This document shows positions 25,566 through 53,430 of a DNA stretch of 64,000 nucleotides, piece by piece. The DNA comes from Lamellibrachia columna. Its lineage: Eukaryota; Annelida; Polychaeta; Sabellida; Siboglinidae. The DNA is taken from assembly GCA_963662155.1 (NCBI GenBank), contig OY759265.1:15791396-15855395 (forward strand). Direction: 5' to 3'. How positions within the stretch are numbered: the first letter of the stretch is position 1; each line of letters starts with the position of its first letter. The notes under the pieces were generated by a model, which did not search any database, was not told the origin of the DNA, and saw nothing but the letters and a program-made list of their open reading frames with translations. The translations under genes were made by a program, and so were the position numbers.

Positions 25566-27335
25566 CTGTGGTCTGACTGTACCAGTTCCAGCAGCAATGG
25601 CTGCTCTTATGCATCAGTGTGTCGCCCCCTGGCGATAGACTCGGGAGCATCCCAGTGACTGGATAGGGGTCTAAGTCCCTGTCCCAAGTGCACAACGTAG
25701 TGTTTGACTCACCGGAGCTATGATTTACCCCAGGGGTAGTGCACTTGTGGGGTAAACTCAGCTGATTTATCACAGGGGTGGTGCCCTTGTGGGGTACAGT
25801 TGTCATAAATATCTTACCAGGATTTGTGTTCTGTGAATCCTCCTTTAACTGAGGTTTTTCTATGGCAGCATGTTTTGTGTTGTCTGCAGCATTCCAATAT
25901 ATATTGCTGCTTGCTATATTTGACCGTCTCGTGTAACCATGGCAACTGATTTGTTCTGGGTTTTAAAAGTTTTGAGTACTGGAAAAATCCATATGCACTG
26001 CCTAGTCGATGACATTTCTCAATTCCGTGATGTTTCTGCATTGCAGACGAGTGCTATTTGGAGTATCTTCTCCCCAGATTGTTCATACACCAACCTCGCC
26101 ATTTCATTGTTCTGAAGATTTTGGTTGGATACTGTTGTATAAGACGCCTTGTGTTCATTTAGAGGACATGTTTTTACGGTTAGCTTCGTCTCTACAAATT
26201 AAATAGCTAGTGTTTAGCTAGTGTTCGTGATCTCGCTTGATGTATTGCTATATAGTTTAATTAGCGACAGTCAACGTAGTCATTAGTCTTTTGTAATGAA
26301 TATGTTTTAAGTTAAAGTGAAACTGAAGTCCAGGTTTTGGGGTTATGCACCTAAAAATTATAATAAAAACTAACGACGTGCAACTAAAATTAAGAATATC
26401 ATGCCACTTGTTTTCTCAGAATGTGTTCTAATGTGTGAGATTCTGGTCATTTCTCCAGTTGACTGGGGGCTGACATGTTAACCAGTGCGACCGATAAGCG
26501 CATGTGCAGTTTTACACAGAACCTATGCAAAGTCTCAAACAAGCGTGTTATTCTGCCAGAAAGAGGACTAGTTTAGTAAACAAAGGCCAGTGTGTTAAAA
26601 TAAATTGAGTTTGTATGCATATAGCATGGCCATATCCTACTGACTAGCATAGGAATAGGTGCATGCAAATATATTTGATTTTGTGAGCAAATATTGCCAG
26701 CATACAACTCGTGACATGGGGTTATCTAACAGTATGGCGCGGCCCATGAAATTAAGATGTGTGTTCAACAAGGTTTTCCTAGTAAACCACTGGCGTGATA
26801 TTCTTAATTTGTAGTTACAAATGGTTGTATTAGTAACTCTTATAGGTGCATAGGCTGGAAAACATTACTTGTCTTTAAATACTTTTGTATGGCACCAAAA
26901 AATTGTGTTGTTAGTATTGCCCTTCATGCTATGATGTTACTTCATGTGTTAAGACTAGTGTTCAGGCGTTGAAGTCTGGTCATGGTAGCAAGCTACTGAT
27001 GATAATGATTGACATGGTCGTGAATCGGAGGTGACACAATAGGAATGTTTTGTAAGTTACTGTCGTACTTAATTCTGCAGCAAGTTGTTTTATCTGTGCA
27101 TGTGGTGCATGTCTCGCTTTTGCGAGATTGTCTTTAATATACTGCCAGCTGATTTGTAATACATTATGTCTGTTGTTTATTGCATTCATCAGTGGTACCC
27201 AGTAATCGTGAAATGCTGCTAAAATTGTTTGATGTTTTGACAAAAGTTAGTAAGGATGCTATGTTGTTCAGCATCTTGCTGTAAGAATTCCAATGTCAGA
27301 TCTGGAGGCCCCCTTTAATCGTGTCCAGTTGACAT
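25566..27335 (+). other. HMBOX1 3' UTR and downstream sequence
   Basis: The sequence after the HMBOX1 stop has no further exons. A poly(A) signal position is uncertain: AATAAA-like motifs occur (for example ATAATAAAAAC near 26360), but no single site stands out. An 87-codon minus frame at 26980-27243 has no recognisable domain. Confidence 0.4.
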
Positions 27336-27336
27336 G

Positions 27337-27870
27337 GACTGTCTGATGGACAGACTTCACTATGTCTAGAAGCTTCATTCCCTCATGCACATCAATTATT
27401 GTGTTTGTCTGATGGACGGACTTCACTATGTCTAGAAACTTCATTCCCTCATGCACATCAATTATTGTGTTTGTCTGATGGACGGACTTCACTATGTCTA
27501 GAAGCTTCATTCCCTCATGCACATCAATTATTGTGTTTGTCTGATGGACGGACTTCACTATGTCTAGAAGCTTCGTTCCCTCATGCACATCAATTATTAT
27601 GTTTGTCTGATGGATGGACTTCACTATGTCTAGAAGCTTCGTTCCTTCATGCGCATCAATTATTGTGTTTGTCTGATGGATGGACTTCACTATGTCTAGA
27701 AGCTTCGTTCCCTCATGCGCATCAATTATTGTGTTTGTCTGATGGATGGATTTCACTATGTCTAGAAGCTTCGTTCCCTCATGCGCATCAATTATTGTGT
27801 TTGTCTGATGGATGGACTTCACTATGTCTAGAAGCTTCATTCCCTCATGCGCATCAATTATTGTGTTTGA
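27337..27870. repeat. 66-bp minisatellite, about eight units
   Basis: Eight units containing CTGATGGACGGACTTCACTA and CATGCACATCAATTATTGTG. Because 66 is a multiple of three and the unit lacks stops in two frames, it gives long open frames on both strands (201 codons minus, 160 plus) with a 22-residue period. These show no start context or domain and are not counted as genes. Confidence 0.95.
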
Positions 27871-28326
27871 CACATTTTTAGTTTCTGGGAAAGATATTAA
27901 TTTATTATTTGCTTTTCATAAGGCTAGATCCATCAACACTTGCAGTGTGCAAAGATTAGTGGAACATCCTCTCTCTACACATACATATAAAATAGAACGT
28001 TTTTATCAGTTGACATAAATGTGTTTGATTTGCAAGTGATATTTGTACTCACCCTCATTTCAGATCCTGTGCTTACATATTATATAATTGAATGCCATTT
28101 CTACCATCAGATCAAAAAGAAATATATCAAATCATATGTATTTTGACATCGCATATCTCTAAAAATAGAATCGGGTGTTTACAATATAAAATATATATAA
28201 TAAATACATTACATTAGTGAATATAATTATTACAATACAAGCATTACATAAGATAACACAATAAATGTAAGCATTGGGATTATGTATGTATATACATATA
28301 ATATAAAGTGTATATATAACACAAAA

Positions 28327-28575
28327 TTACGAAAATACTTGATTAAAGAGAAAGGTTCTCGGGTCCCTCTTAAAATGTTTAGAATCACGTTGCGTTCTTA
28401 GCCCTGTTGGAAGAGTGTTCCAGAGGGTGGGACCTGCACATGAGAAAGCTCGTCGGCCGAGCCGTTCCAGGTTTACCCTAGGAACAACGAGAGATTGGTC
28501 AGCCGAACGAACACTGCGACAGGGAACATAGGGAGATGTACGGTCAGCAGTGATAACGTCAGAAGTCAGTCAGTT
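28327..28575 (-). mobile_element. Antisense LINE fragment (reverse-transcriptase C-terminal tail)
   Basis: The minus strand is open from about 28570 to a TAA at 28327-28329. It reads SADQSLVVPRVNLERLGRRA, then FSCAGPTLWNTLP, then SKHFKRDPRTFLFNQVF. This is the conserved tail of LINE polymerases of the CR1/L2 type common in fish and marine invertebrates. Only the last 80 or so codons remain, so it is a 5'-truncated copy. Confidence 0.8.
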
Positions 28576-28780
28576 GAACAGTCGTTCATTGTGATCCATT
28601 GTTAGGGATAAGCACTAACAGCTAGAATGGTTACAGAGGAAGGGAGATCTGGACAATAGTCTTCCAAAAATGACCACAGTATCCACATTTTATGGAATAC
28701 ACTATGAAAAGTCACTGTCTAAATCCAGTTCTGCTACAGCCTTGACAGAAACAAGTTCTGACCAGTGAATTGCTTGTGCC

Positions 28781-29664
28781 CATTGTTTGTAGTGAGTCCC
28801 AGAAACAGACTAGGACATAAGTCACTCGATCATCGTAGCCTATTGTTTGTAGTGAGGGCCAGAAACAGACTAGGATATAAGTCACTCAATCATCGTAGCC
28901 TATTGTTTGTAGTGAGGGCCAGAAACAGACTAGGATATAAGTCACTCGATCTTCATAGCCTATTGTTTGTAGTGAGGGCCAGAAACAGACTAGGATATAA
29001 GTCACTCGATCATCGTAGCCTATTGTTTGTGGTGAGACCCAGAAACAGACTAGGACATAAGTCACTCGATCTTCATAGCCTATTGTTTGTAGTGAGGGCC
29101 AGAAACAGACTAGGATATAAGTCACTCGATCATCGTAGCCTATTGTTTGTAGTGAGACCCAGAAACAGACTAGGATATAAGTCACTCGATCTTCATAGCC
29201 TATTGTTTGTAGTGAGGGCCAGAAACAGACTAGGATATAAGTCACTCGATCATCGTAGCCTATTGTTTGTAGTGAGACCCAGAAACAGACTAGGATATAA
29301 GTCACTCGATCTTCATAGCCTATTGTTTGTAGTGAGGGCCAGAAACAGACTAGGATATAAGTCACTCGATCATCGTAGCCTATTGTTTGTGGTGAGACCC
29401 AGAAACAGACTAGGACATAAGTCACTCGATCTTCATAGCCTATTGTTTGTAGTGAGGGCCAGAAACAGACTAGGATATAAGTCACTCGATCATCGTAGCC
29501 TATTGTTTGTGGTGAGACCCAGAAACAGACTAGGACATAAGTCACTCGATCTTCATAGCCTATTGTTTGTAGTGAGACCCAGAAACAGACTAGGACATAA
29601 GTCACTCGATCTTCATAGCCTATTGTTTGTAGTGTGGCCCAGAAACATATGTCAGTCGATCTTC
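28781..29664. repeat. 60-bp minisatellite with a 120-bp dimer pattern, about 14 units
   Basis: The unit contains AGAAACAGACTAGGATATAA and GCCTATTGTTTGTAGTGAG. Units alternate between a CATCGTAGCC form with GTGAGACCC and a CTTCATAGCC form with GTGAGGGCC, giving a 120-bp higher-order repeat. Both strands stay open (317 codons plus, 239 minus) because 60 is divisible by three. The translations have no domain and are rejected as genes. Confidence 0.95.
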
Positions 29665-30097
29665 ATAGTATTTATGATCAGAACAATGAAAACAAGAATT
29701 ACTGTGCATTTATTATGATGTAGCTATCAAAAACACAGAACATTTGAAAGAGATCTCTACACGTACTCAACTGTTGGACACCTGCCTGAATTCTCAACAG
29801 ATCCTCCCCATTCCAGTGAATAGCACAGAATGGGTCACATTGTCTGTTGTCGTTTCACACTAACTCGAATCATTGTCAGTGTCATTCTTTTAACTTTAAG
29901 CCCACACTAAGAGGATGTTTCAAAAGGGGTCATATCAGCAACACACCATAAATTTAGTTTTGTGTTTGTCAACATTTTAGCAACCCTTATTCAAGTCTTC
30001 CAGCAGTCACTGAAGGACAACTCCTGACTCGGGGTCATCCCAACATGAAGTTCCATAATAATGTCACAAAGTAGTTATTGTGACATCAATGATGATG

Positions 30098-45589
<15,492 letters not shown>

Positions 45590-45745
45590 TTCCCTCTATT
45601 TTCGCTCAGGGAATCCTGTGTCGCATGACATGTGTCGCCTAGTAATTTTACATTCTTCCAGACTTTGTGGACTTATCGAGATAAATGTTTTTCTTGGATT
45701 TGGTATAACTTTCGTGACGGTTTGTGAGATGTCGGAAATTAATTA

Positions 45746-46200
45746 GGGCACGGACCACAGTCAGAATCCATCCGCCATTACATACATAAAGAATGCCAAG
45801 GAAAACATTCATTGTGCAGATAGGGTTTATTTGTGAGAGCAGAAATTGTGTGGATGAGGGAGTGAAAGTGATGTTCTTGTGCACAGTAGCATCTAAGCTT
45901 TGAAATGATGCCATTTGTCAGTAGGTATACCAGTTGCGTAAGGACACAGTGGCTGTTAGGCAGGATGTACTCATATTTGGGAAACCGGAGAATTTCATGG
46001 CAGAAATGAAGGGGCCTCATGCTTTGAAGCAATTTATGCGAAAAGGAGGTATGTCATTTTCACGAATTTCACACACCAGGTGTCTTAGTGGGTCTGTCAT
46101 TTTCTGTGAATTTAAAAAAAAATTGTAGGATAAATTTTCAATGTAGACGCAAGAACGTTATAATGGTCGTCTATGGGAAAAGTGACCGTGGTCCGTGCCC
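45746..46200 (+). mobile_element. TIR element family B copy 1 (455 bp)
   Basis: It starts GGGCACGGACCACAGTC and ends with the complement GACCGTGGTCCGTGCCC, a near-perfect 17-bp inverted repeat. It is about 95 percent identical by eye to copies at 54802-55257 and 57242-57688. All three keep an 84-codon minus-strand frame of unknown meaning. All three are preceded by ATTAATTA. No transposase motif is recognised, so it is probably non-autonomous. Confidence 0.85.
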
Positions 46201-48400
46201 ATGTCCGACAACTCTGAAGGGGTAAGACCACTATAGACCTTCCAGTTTATTGTTTCACACGAAAATATAGTGTATTAAATTGTGATATGTGAATTTAAAC
46301 AATCTGTATGATGTGACATTAGTGCAATTGAACAGGCATGTTCACAAGTTTGTTTGTAGAAGCTATTGGCTTTGAAATGGTGCATTTTTTAGAGTGTAAC
46401 AGGCGGAGGGGTTCATTTGAATTTTTCTTCTGTGGACCACGTGGGCGCATGAATGCATGGCTATGTTTGTTAAAATTGATGGGCATCGCACGTCGGGGCG
46501 TTTTAATAGAGCTGGAGGTATGCGATTTTGACAAAACTTGGTCAGCATTTCAATGAGATGATGGCAGTTGCTGTAAAAAATAAGAATTGTTGATGGTTAT
46601 GTTTTCTTATCAAACAAAACGTTAACATGACCACCAAAACATTTTTATAATGTGGTCAGCCCCGAAATAAATGGAAGTCATGGTCACAAACACGGTTATA
46701 AAATATTGATATATTTATGTTTTTGTCGTTGTTGTTAGCTTAATTAATTGTGGACATTACAGGTAATTTGGATGAAAATTTTAGTTTGTTATAACAAACT
46801 TGTTATAATTTCATAATTTGCCATTCCGAATATAATTTTGGCTTATTTTTTTATAAATAAATAAAAATGGTTGCTAGCCTGCCCCATGTTTTGTGTGTGT
46901 TTGACTTAGAAAATTGTCGATGTCAGACTGTGATGTTATATGATTATATATATTTTATTAACTCCATCAAGTCAACAAGATCATTACTGTTTTAATAGAT
47001 TTACAATTTAAACTTTTTAACCGATCTACTCAATATAGAAAATGTCAAATAAATGTACATTTTAGTTTTGTACTATAACGTTTGATATACACAAGCTGAT
47101 GTTTTGCGCAATTTGATATTAATATGACATTTAATTGTTAATCAACACAATTTTTTAATTGTTCATGTGTTAAAATAGTATGAAAGAGCTTGTGGTAAGC
47201 TAAAAATCTACAATATGCAATTTTCAGTATCAAAAATAACTGTTTCCTTTCCAAAATGTCTATTCACCACATATCAATACCAATTTCATGTTGTGTGCAG
47301 TGCTTTATAAGTGCTTGGGCACAAGGAAATGAAGGTATGCAACCCTAAACTTAGCTATCCCCATATCAAGCTAACCCTGAAGTGGTTTACTGAAGATATT
47401 CCCATGGCTGGCGAGCACTCCCCATGTCGTGACCCGTGACAGTAGTGGTGAAGTCCACGATAGATCTAGACTTTTTATTGCTGTCAAACTGTAATGATAT
47501 GTAGGGAAGAAATCAATATAAGTTTGGTGTTTAGCTCTAGATTTCATGGTGTGGCACTTGCCAAGTAGGCCTACTTGATTAGCCCAAGATTGGGCTGTTT
47601 GGAGTATAACAACTTGAGACTGACGAGGATTTTTTTAATGGCAATCGATAATCGTCCAGTCAGTGCATTGATATATGTTATTAGCTGATTATATTAGGAT
47701 GTTTTACCCCCAAACATCTCCTTGACATTGGCAATAAATTGGGAATTTACAATGTAGATGTACTACTGGGCCTAGAAGTATATTTTGGCATATATCGAAA
47801 ATGCTGCAGCATCTGTCAAATATCAGAATGATTGTGCAACAATTCAATTGCGAATTTTTTTTACCTGCTATTACCAAAATTACACATTTACAGTGGCAGG
47901 CTGAAAGGGCAGGAAAATTAACATGGGCGAGATGACCCAAGATCTACAATTTTCAAGCTAACTGTTCAAAATTTTCACACCTTGCAATTTTAGGGAGGGA
48001 ACTCGAGTCAGGTGAGATCCCCAGTATATCATATAGATATATGGTTTTGTGAATGCCCTGTAACCACTGCGGCAGATTTATACTACCTACAGACCAAAAA
48101 TCAGAGAAGTCTATTAAAAATCAGACTGCCTAATATATGAAGCTTTAGACAGTGGAAATGTGAATAAAACATCATTGATATTTGTAGGGAATTGTGTCTA
48201 ATATGTCTGTCTTTACTAGCATAATTATTAGTACTTTTATATACCATACAAAATTAATTTCTCCATAAAAAATAAAAAATAGACCATAATTGTATTTCTC
48301 TCAGCATTATTACTAATTCATTTTCGTCGCGTAGTCTATGTCACCAAACATGCATAATTATTATGAACTTTGCTTTTTCATTAATGATTATTCTACATTC
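46201..48400. other. Intergenic DNA with an 80-bp duplicated module, no gene recognised
   Basis: Positions 46201-46282 (from ATGTCCGACAACTCTGAAGG to GTGTATTAAATTG) recur at 53348-53430 next to the Mutator-like remnant. The rest is AT-rich with no convincing exon. Confidence 0.5.
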
Positions 48401-48408
48401 CAGAGATT

Positions 48409-49720
48409 CAGACAGACATAATGGTGACATGTGACGCAGGGACACAGTACAGCTTGGATGATATATTTGTCGACATTCAACTTGAGCCACCCTGTCTAAT
48501 TTCTGCACCCAAGAAGACTCCAGGCGATGATGTCCCATTAGCTGAGCCACCATTGCCCTCTCCCTCCATGTTGTTGTCACCATTAAAGCCATCCATTGAC
48601 TACAAACCATCTGACCTCTCTATTCTGGATGCTGCAGAAGAGGCCAATGATGAGGAGTCCAGTGATGAAGAGTTAGTATTATTGTGTACATTCTTTGGCT
48701 TTCTATTCCTCTAAGATTTTCAATACAGCATAATACCTTGATTACTGTTTTAATCATGTTAATTTTTAGCAAACAGTTCATGAGTTGCATGACTTCAAAT
48801 TTTTTATTCAAAAATAATGCAATGGAATTTGTGCATTTTCAGCTGTGATGGCTGAATGGTTGGATGCCCAGGCTCAAATCATGGACGAACTCAGAGAGAT
48901 TGATGGGGACCTTGAACTGTCCGGAGATGCTTGGTTCGACAGTCCTGGACATTGTGCAAAGTATGGCTGTTACAGTTTGCGGGAGAACCGAATGAACAAA
49001 GTACTGGATGTCCAGCTGGTGCAGGTATTTACCATATAAGCATGATTAAATATTATTCACCAACCAGCAAAAGCCATTAGGGATCAATAATATTGACTCG
49101 GTTTAGTTTAATATTCAAGGACTACGTATGATAGTAATAACCACTAAAACCTACAACTGTAATAATGCATTTACGTATAACAAATGCATTAATAATACAA
49201 TAGTACATCTAAAGTTACTGATATTTTTGCAGAAACTGTACCTGTACCAGGCATGGGGCAATTAACTTGAACAGTTAATTAATTAAATTACAATTCAATC
49301 AGAAATGTTCCAATTAAATTAACGTCACACATTTCTCAGGTCAATTAAATTAAATTAACCTCCCAAATTCTTGTATTAAATTAACAATTAACTTTAATTC
49401 AATTAATAATTCAATTATTTTGGTAGAAACCAAACCAAACAGTGGTTTATTCCTGGTAATGAAGCCACTACTGAATACAAATCCACAGAAACATGTACAG
49501 CTGTTTTCTCCAAGTCTTAGCTCAGAATATACAGACAATTTTTCATACAGAATAACCTATCTTAAAATTAACTGGTTGCAGGTTGCAGTAATATAGGAGG
49601 AGGAGGAACTGTTCCACAAGAATGTGCTGCAAGATGTCAAGAGACTAAACAGACCATCATACTGTCAGCCTGGAGACTTTTCACAGTTTTGTCAATCATT
49701 GTGCGACCAAACACACCAGT
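48409..49720 (+). pseudogene. DNA-transposon transposase remnant (DSPGHCAKYG family)
   Basis: Three coding-like blocks lie on the plus strand. The first, 48409-48672, encodes an acidic leader ending EEANDEESSDEE. The second, 48845-49033, encodes AEWLDAQAQIMDELREIDGD, then AWFDSPGHCAKYGCYSLREN and VLDVQLVQ. The third, about 49592-49712, encodes EEELFHKNVLQDVKRLNRPS and stops. The FDSPGHCAKYG plus QLVQ pattern resembles the beginning of an RNase-H-like transposase core seen in THAP/Kolobok-like elements and their many copies in fish and invertebrates; I assign this from memory with moderate certainty. The central catalytic region between blocks two and three is missing, so it looks dead. Confidence 0.5.
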
Positions 49721-50822
49721 TTTGACAAAGCCTACATATGGTGACATCTTATGCACTTCTAAAATGATATTTAATTAATTTATATTAAAAAAAAAAATTT
49801 CCGTTTATTCTGCAAGTACAATAATCTTGTGAACATGTTAAAGTACATGAAAATGCTAATATTACGAAATTGATCTTTCCATAGCATATATTGCTAACAT
49901 CTTCGATCATATTCTGAAAGGATACGGAGATGGGCCCAAATGACCACTGGTAGCGCTATCCTAGCTAATGATGGAGATGGTTAAGTTTCAGGCACGACTT
50001 TTCACACTTATACTGCATACACACAATACCTGTGGTGGGAAAAGCGCGTGTCACCTTCTCGTGGTTCCTACTGTGGATCACGACAGCAAACTTTGCTGTC
50101 GTGTGAACTAAGAACAGCGCACACTGGTACTATCTTGTAAACTGTGGATATTGTGTTTGTTTGTTTTATACTGAATGGCTTGGTGCTTGGTGAAGTCATA
50201 TCGGTTGCTGACTCGAGACAGTAGGTGCACGGTTTTGTGTCCAAAGGGAAATGTGGTTGATACCAACTAAATATTCGACTGCCACATAATTCACACAGCT
50301 TGACATATTTGGCTCGGTTGCATTATTGACAGTTGCAGTCCGACCCATGTTTGCTGCTGTGACCGACTGTGCAGCAGGAACATCGTCATGTCTTCGGGAT
50401 GGTCTACAACAACCTCCTTTGCTGTCTCTGGTATTTCAAGAGGTAACTCTGACAGCCTAAACGACGTTGGTTAGTGCAATAAGGTAATGAACATAACAAT
50501 TTACATGCTTCCTGATATGCTGTCATTGATATCTCACTTTTTTCCAGTGGGATAGTAGTTTTGTATGTTAATATGCTGAATCAAACCATAAGAATGTAGA
50601 ATATTATATTACATAACATAATAGCTATCACACGATCATGGGACCACTACCTGAATAAATGAATTAACATGGACAGTACATGTTCTCGCAATTTTAATTC
50701 CACATATTCAAATTTGCTTCTTTCATAATTGTATACCTTGTGCAGATGTACATTGGGATATTAGAGTCATTTTTGCAAATACCTGTCTTAAGTATTTACT
50801 TTGTTGTGTTTGATGTGTTATG
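49721..50822. other. No gene recognised
   Basis: Positions 49930-50470 are somewhat richer in GC and partly open on the minus strand (ELPLEIPETAKEVVVDHPED near 50420), but stops interrupt and no family is evident. It is perhaps further transposon debris. Confidence 0.35.
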
Positions 50823-51115
50823 TCATAAACTGTTGAAGAATAACAGCAGATTATTTGGTAACAACTTTTTGTTTGCTTCACTCATTATAATGGGAGTTTT
50901 TAGTTTTAGAAAATGAGATAGCTTTAATATATGCAATTCACAAGATAATCCATTTGTATGATGCCAACAGTGTACATTGCTGACAATCCTTGCTAATTGC
51001 TTTTGTAACACATAAATGCAGTCAATATTTGTTTTGTAGGTGTTTCCCCACACTTCACAACAACATGAAACACAAATCAGGTACTGTGAATAGTATATTG
51101 TTTTAAGTGAGCATT
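50823..51115 (-). mobile_element. LINE fragment, reverse-transcriptase C-terminal region
   Basis: The minus-strand frame reads VWGNTYKTNIDCIYVLQKQL, then ARIVSN, then LHILKLSHFLKLKT and NKKLLPNNLLLFFNS. The WGNTYKTN...LQK..ARI and L.IL.L....KL. pattern is the segment C-terminal to the RT domain in many CR1/RTE-type LINEs. Truncated at both ends. Confidence 0.75.
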
Positions 51116-52440
51116 TTTGTGTAGTAAATATTTTGCACTAGTATGCATAATTGCAATACTTTTCAAAGTTATCGTCCTATTAAAACAACTAGAAATTTAC
51201 TTACATATATCATTTCAATATCATTGATTTTTACATTAGTGCTGGCTTTTCATAGTTACTAAATAGCATGACATTAATTTCCTACACATTATGTGATAAT
51301 TGATTAACTACAAACCACATAACCAATTAACCAAGTTGTTTGCCTGTCTTTGCTGAGTTCAACCGAGTCATTTGCTGAGCAAAAAAAATATTGGTGTCAT
51401 CAGCAAAAAAATAAAATTTAACAGTTATGAACTACATGTATGTAAAGCATCTTGATTGATCAGGCCCTGTATATCTACTTTATTATTATCATATGTAAGC
51501 ATCACTTCTATCCAGCTACACTGTCTCAAACGACAGTGAACACGAACATGAATGCAGAATAATCACGGTTACACACAATCTTTACATTGCACATGATGCA
51601 ACAGAGAGTTGTTCTGGATGGGGTACAAAGGCTAGGATCCCTTTCCGACAATTGTCTAGATATCAGTCGCACACCCTTAACGAATCCCCTTAACCGTCCT
51701 TTCATGATTCTAAAATGGATTGCAACACTCAGGATTAGGCACAGATGTTTTCTTTGGAGCCATCACACGAGCCAGACTAACACCTAAGCCCAGGGTTTTA
51801 TATACAATCAACCCTGTGGGATTGTAAATCCTATTGTAATGCACACAGCTGAGCATCAGTCCCCTGTCAGATCCATTGGGCTGATATGATACCTGTTACC
51901 AGATCCTTGGGCCCTGTGCTGTGTATTACCCCTGACACTTCCACTGTCACAAAGATAAACAGAATGCCACCAAGTGGGCTGTAATGTGAAACCCTCCCAG
52001 GCTGGCTGCAATATGATGCCAGCTAGTCTGGGCTGCAATATGATGCCAGCTAGTCTGATAAGAATGGTAACCTGTTAGCAAAATTGTAAAATTGCCACCA
52101 TCTTAACTTCAAGTTGTTGTATCTCAAGAACTTACAATGGACCCATTCTAATTCTTTAATGGAACTTGTTGATGCAATGACCTTACTAATGGTCAAATTT
52201 GATTAAAATCAGAGTTTACTCATTTTGGGTCTATCAGGTCAAAAGCCAAGGCCAGTGACCTAAGTGACATTTGTAAAAACTTTTTTAACTGCCACATGAG
52301 TTTCTACTGTCAACAGTTGGAGACGAGTATCATTTCTGATCTGCTCCTCAAAAAAACCAATGTATGGTACAACATGAAATTGGTGTCTTAATTGGAGGAG
52401 AGGGGATAGCGGCTGTTTCTTTTAGTGTCACACATCAAAT
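51116..52440. other. Intergenic DNA, no gene; 27-bp duplication near 52000
   Basis: GGGCTGCAATATGATGCCAG plus CTAGTCT occurs twice around 52005-52065. Otherwise there are no features: the 66-codon plus frame at 51587-51787 and the 60-codon minus frame at 51856-52038 are unrecognised. Confidence 0.4.
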
Positions 52441-52459
52441 TATTTCGAAAAGAAACATG

Positions 52460-52880
52460 TTTAATCACAGGTCATAAGGGTGCTGATCTCGAGAGCATGA
52501 TCACAGGTCATAAGGGTGCTGACTTCGTGGGCATGATTACAGGTCATAAAGGTGCTGACTTTGAGGGCATGATCCTAGGTCATAAGGGTGCTGACCTCGA
52601 AGGCATGATCACAAGTCATAAGGTTGCTGACCTTGAGGGCATTATCACAGGTCATAAGGGTGCTGACCTCGAGGGCATGATCACGGGTCATAAGGGTGCT
52701 GACTTTGAGGGCATGATCACAAGTCATAAAGGTGTTGACTTTGGGGGCATGATCGCAGTTCATAAGGCTGCTGACTGATTACTGTTCATAAGAGTGCTGA
52801 CTTTGTTCAAAGTTCAGAAGGGTGCTGACTTTGATCACAGTTCAGAAGGGTGCTGATTTTGATCACAGTTCGGAATATGA
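52460..52880. repeat. 36-bp minisatellite, about nine units plus decayed 3' units
   Basis: Units of GGTCATAAGGGTGCTGACTT plus CGAGGGCATGATCACA. The period is divisible by three, so a 117-codon open frame with a 12-residue period (ITGHKGADFEGM) spans it. I regard this as fortuitous. Past 52780 the units shorten and diverge. Confidence 0.93.
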
Positions 52881-53430
52881 ATGTTGTTGGTTACAGCACA
52901 AATGATGATGACAGATGTAATTCAAGTTTTATGTTGAGGGAACTCAAGTTAAATAACGTAATAACATAATAATACTTAAAGAACATTGTATCAGAACCGA
53001 CCAGATCAATTAACACCATCACATATTCACCAAAAGAGTACATACACGATTTGCTTCTACCATACTGTCAAATTATCATTTATAATATTAATAAAATATT
53101 ATGAGGCACTGAGAAAATTTTCATCTGAATAGTAATACAGTACCGTATCTAAAACTATGGAAGTGCAGTTGCTTCAAAGATACCTTTAGAGTACTTGAAC
53201 ATGCTTCAATTTTATTTTAGTGTTGTTTATGCATATACTTAATTTTTATTAATTAAATTAACTTAAATTTTTCCATCCCATGGTTTCTGCTTATATATTA
53301 GCATGAAGACCCTACCCTGAATCACTGGCACTGCCATCAAGACTAGCGATGTCCGACAACTCTGAAGGGGTAAGACCACTATAGACCTTCCAGTTTATTG
53401 TTTCACACGAAAATATAGTGTATTAAATTG

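Noticed and set aside
27268..27881. 201-codon minus and 160-codon plus frames
   Set aside because: 66-bp array artefact; substitutions between units are mostly amino-acid changing.
28765..29718. 317-codon plus and 239-codon minus frames
   Set aside because: Both come from the 60-bp array, whose unit is a multiple of three without stops in those frames.
52425..52778. 117-codon frame with a 12-residue period
   Set aside because: It follows exactly the 36-bp minisatellite and decays with it; no start context or partner exon.
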